Shown in pieces: positions 4,432 to 5,332 of a stretch of 5,332 bases of DNA (position 1 is its first letter; each line of letters begins with the position of its first letter). Under the pieces are notes generated by a model that saw only the letters and a list, made by a program, of their open reading frames with translations, did not search any database and was not told the origin of the DNA. Location: NCBI GenBank assembly GCA_021732545.1, contig JAKFUW010000199.1:1-5332 (forward strand), written 5' to 3'. This DNA is from Alphaproteobacteria bacterium. Lineage in GTDB: Bacteria > Pseudomonadota > Alphaproteobacteria > Rickettsiales > UBA3002. The translations under genes were made by a program, and so were the position numbers.

Positions 4432-5332
4432 TTAACATCGTATCGCGCGCGACTCTTCATCTATCAAAGGATGCGCCAAACGAGCAACCATTTCTTTTGG
4501 TATCACCTGTTTAAAATGCGGTAGCTCGTGCAGCCAGTTGATGAGAATGTCGCGTGCTTTGGGTGATTCGGTCAAATGCAAATGGCGTTCAATAAGTGAT
4601 TTTAACTGCGATTCCCAATGCGAACTCTGCACCGTTTGCAGCAGCACATTGTCATGATTTACGCGGTGTTCAAGGTGATCTTCAGGGTCATAGACATAGG
4701 CCATGCCACCGGTCATGCCCGCTGCAAAATTATCGCCGACCGAACCCAAAATCACCACCACGCCACCTGTCATATATTCGCAACCATTCGAGCCACAGCC
4801 TTCGATCACCGCATTCGCGCCCGAATTGCGAACCGCAAAACGCTCTCCCGCTTGGCCTGAAGCAAAGAGTTCGCCAGAGGTTGCGCCATATAAAACCGTG
4901 TTGCCGATGATGGTGTTTTCGTGCGGCACCAACACGCTTGATGGGCGAGGGCGCACCGTAATCAAACCGCCCGATAATCCTTTGCCCACATAATCATTCG
5001 CATCGCCAAGCAACTCAATTTTAATGCCGCGTACCAAAAAAACACCCAGCGATTGACCAGCAGTGCCGCGCAAGCGAATGGTCAGGTGATCTTGCGGCAG
5101 ATTGTCAGTATCAAAATGCCGCGTCAGCATCGAGCTAAGGCGCGCGCCAACCGAGCGATGGGTGTTGCGCACGCTATAGGCAAGCTGCACTTTTTCGCCT
5201 TTGATAATCGCATCTTTGGCATCGGCCAGCATTTGCTCATCGAGCGCAGGCACCACTTCGTTGCGACCATCTAGCGAATAAATATTCGCATGAAAGCCAT
5301 TATCGGCGCGCGCTAAAATCGGATTTAAATCC
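4432..5332 (-). CDS. gltB: Glutamate synthase (NADPH) large subunit, C-terminal part
   Basis: The frame is open to the right edge, so the gene starts outside the window; 299 C-terminal residues are visible of a protein usually near 1,500. The visible start DLNPILARAD belongs to the linker after the FMN synthase domain. GltB makes two glutamates from glutamine and 2-oxoglutarate together with GltD. The visible part is the right-handed beta-helix GXGXG domain: GTAGQSLGVF, then YVGKGLSGGLITVRP, then GATSGELFASGQAGERFAVRNSG, GCGSNGCEYMTGG and AAGMTGGMAYVYD. This domain is structural and braces the two active-site domains. The GTG at 5256 is internal and not a start. The gene ends at TAA 4432-4434. 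The gene that follows on this strand is the FzlA-like one, so gltD is not immediately downstream. Confidence 0.97.
   Translation of the reverse strand, partial: DLNPILARADNGFHANIYSLDGRNEVVPALDEQMLADAKDAIIKGEKVQLAYSVRNTHRSVGARLSSMLTRHFDTDNLPQDHLTIRLRGTAGQSLGVFLVRGIKIELLGDANDYVGKGLSGGLITVRPRPSSVLVPHENTIIGNTVLYGATSGELFASGQAGERFAVRNSGANAVIEGCGSNGCEYMTGGVVVILGSVGDNFAAGMTGGMAYVYDPEDHLEHRVNHDNVLLQTVQSSHWESQLKSLIERHLHLTESPKARDILINWLHELPHFKQVIPKEMVARLAHPLIDEESRAIRC

Noticed and set aside
4432..5256. gltB beginning at GTG 5256
   Set aside because: The same frame continues to the right edge with sequence (DLNPILAR onward) typical of GltB, so the gene extends beyond the window.

Overview
The window reads as a piece of an alphaproteobacterial chromosome of roughly 50% GC. 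The evidence is a COQ9-family ubiquinone-biosynthesis protein, a glutathione-S-transferase-fold protein that looks like the alphaproteobacterial cell-division factor FzlA, an alphaproteobacterial-style PAS/HisKA histidine kinase, and two intergenic matches to the CtrA box TTAA-N7-TTAA. I cannot name genus or order from this much sequence.

Layout. The left edge holds the 3' part of a plus-strand VanX/DdpX-type D-Ala-D-Ala dipeptidase (1-387). Every other gene is on the minus strand. Going left to right these are COQ9 (466-1077), an unrecognised 159-residue protein (1124-1603), an orphan cytoplasmic histidine kinase (1788-3002), glutaredoxin 3 (grxC, 3321-3575), the FzlA-like protein (3653-4321), and the 3' end of gltB, the glutamate synthase large subunit (4432-5332, running off the right edge). 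The genes are housekeeping in nature: cell-wall dipeptide turnover, ubiquinone synthesis, thiol redox, division and nitrogen assimilation. They do not form one pathway. I see no phage, IS, CRISPR, defence or biosynthetic cluster, and no tRNA or rRNA.

Intergenic DNA is the more unusual part. Most gaps carry a repeat. There are three kinds: (a) a 7-bp tandem repeat (CT-N-G-N-R-A type), present as a symmetric inverted element at 3581-3651 and as a single arm at 459-486 that supplies the last codons and stop of COQ9; (b) a palindromic element with ends of the CGTCATTGCGAG / CTCGCAATGACG kind, in two copies at 3057-3137 and 4356-4426, whose internal hairpin is kept with different bases; (c) a different nested palindrome at 1701-1781, just after the kinase stop codon.

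Regulation. The promoter regions of the unrecognised gene and of the histidine kinase each carry a TTAA-N7-TTAA sequence. The second is accompanied by a GANTC site and two near-matches to the DnaA box. This suggests, without proving it, that these two genes are cell-cycle controlled by CtrA. That would fit an FzlA-like division gene nearby.
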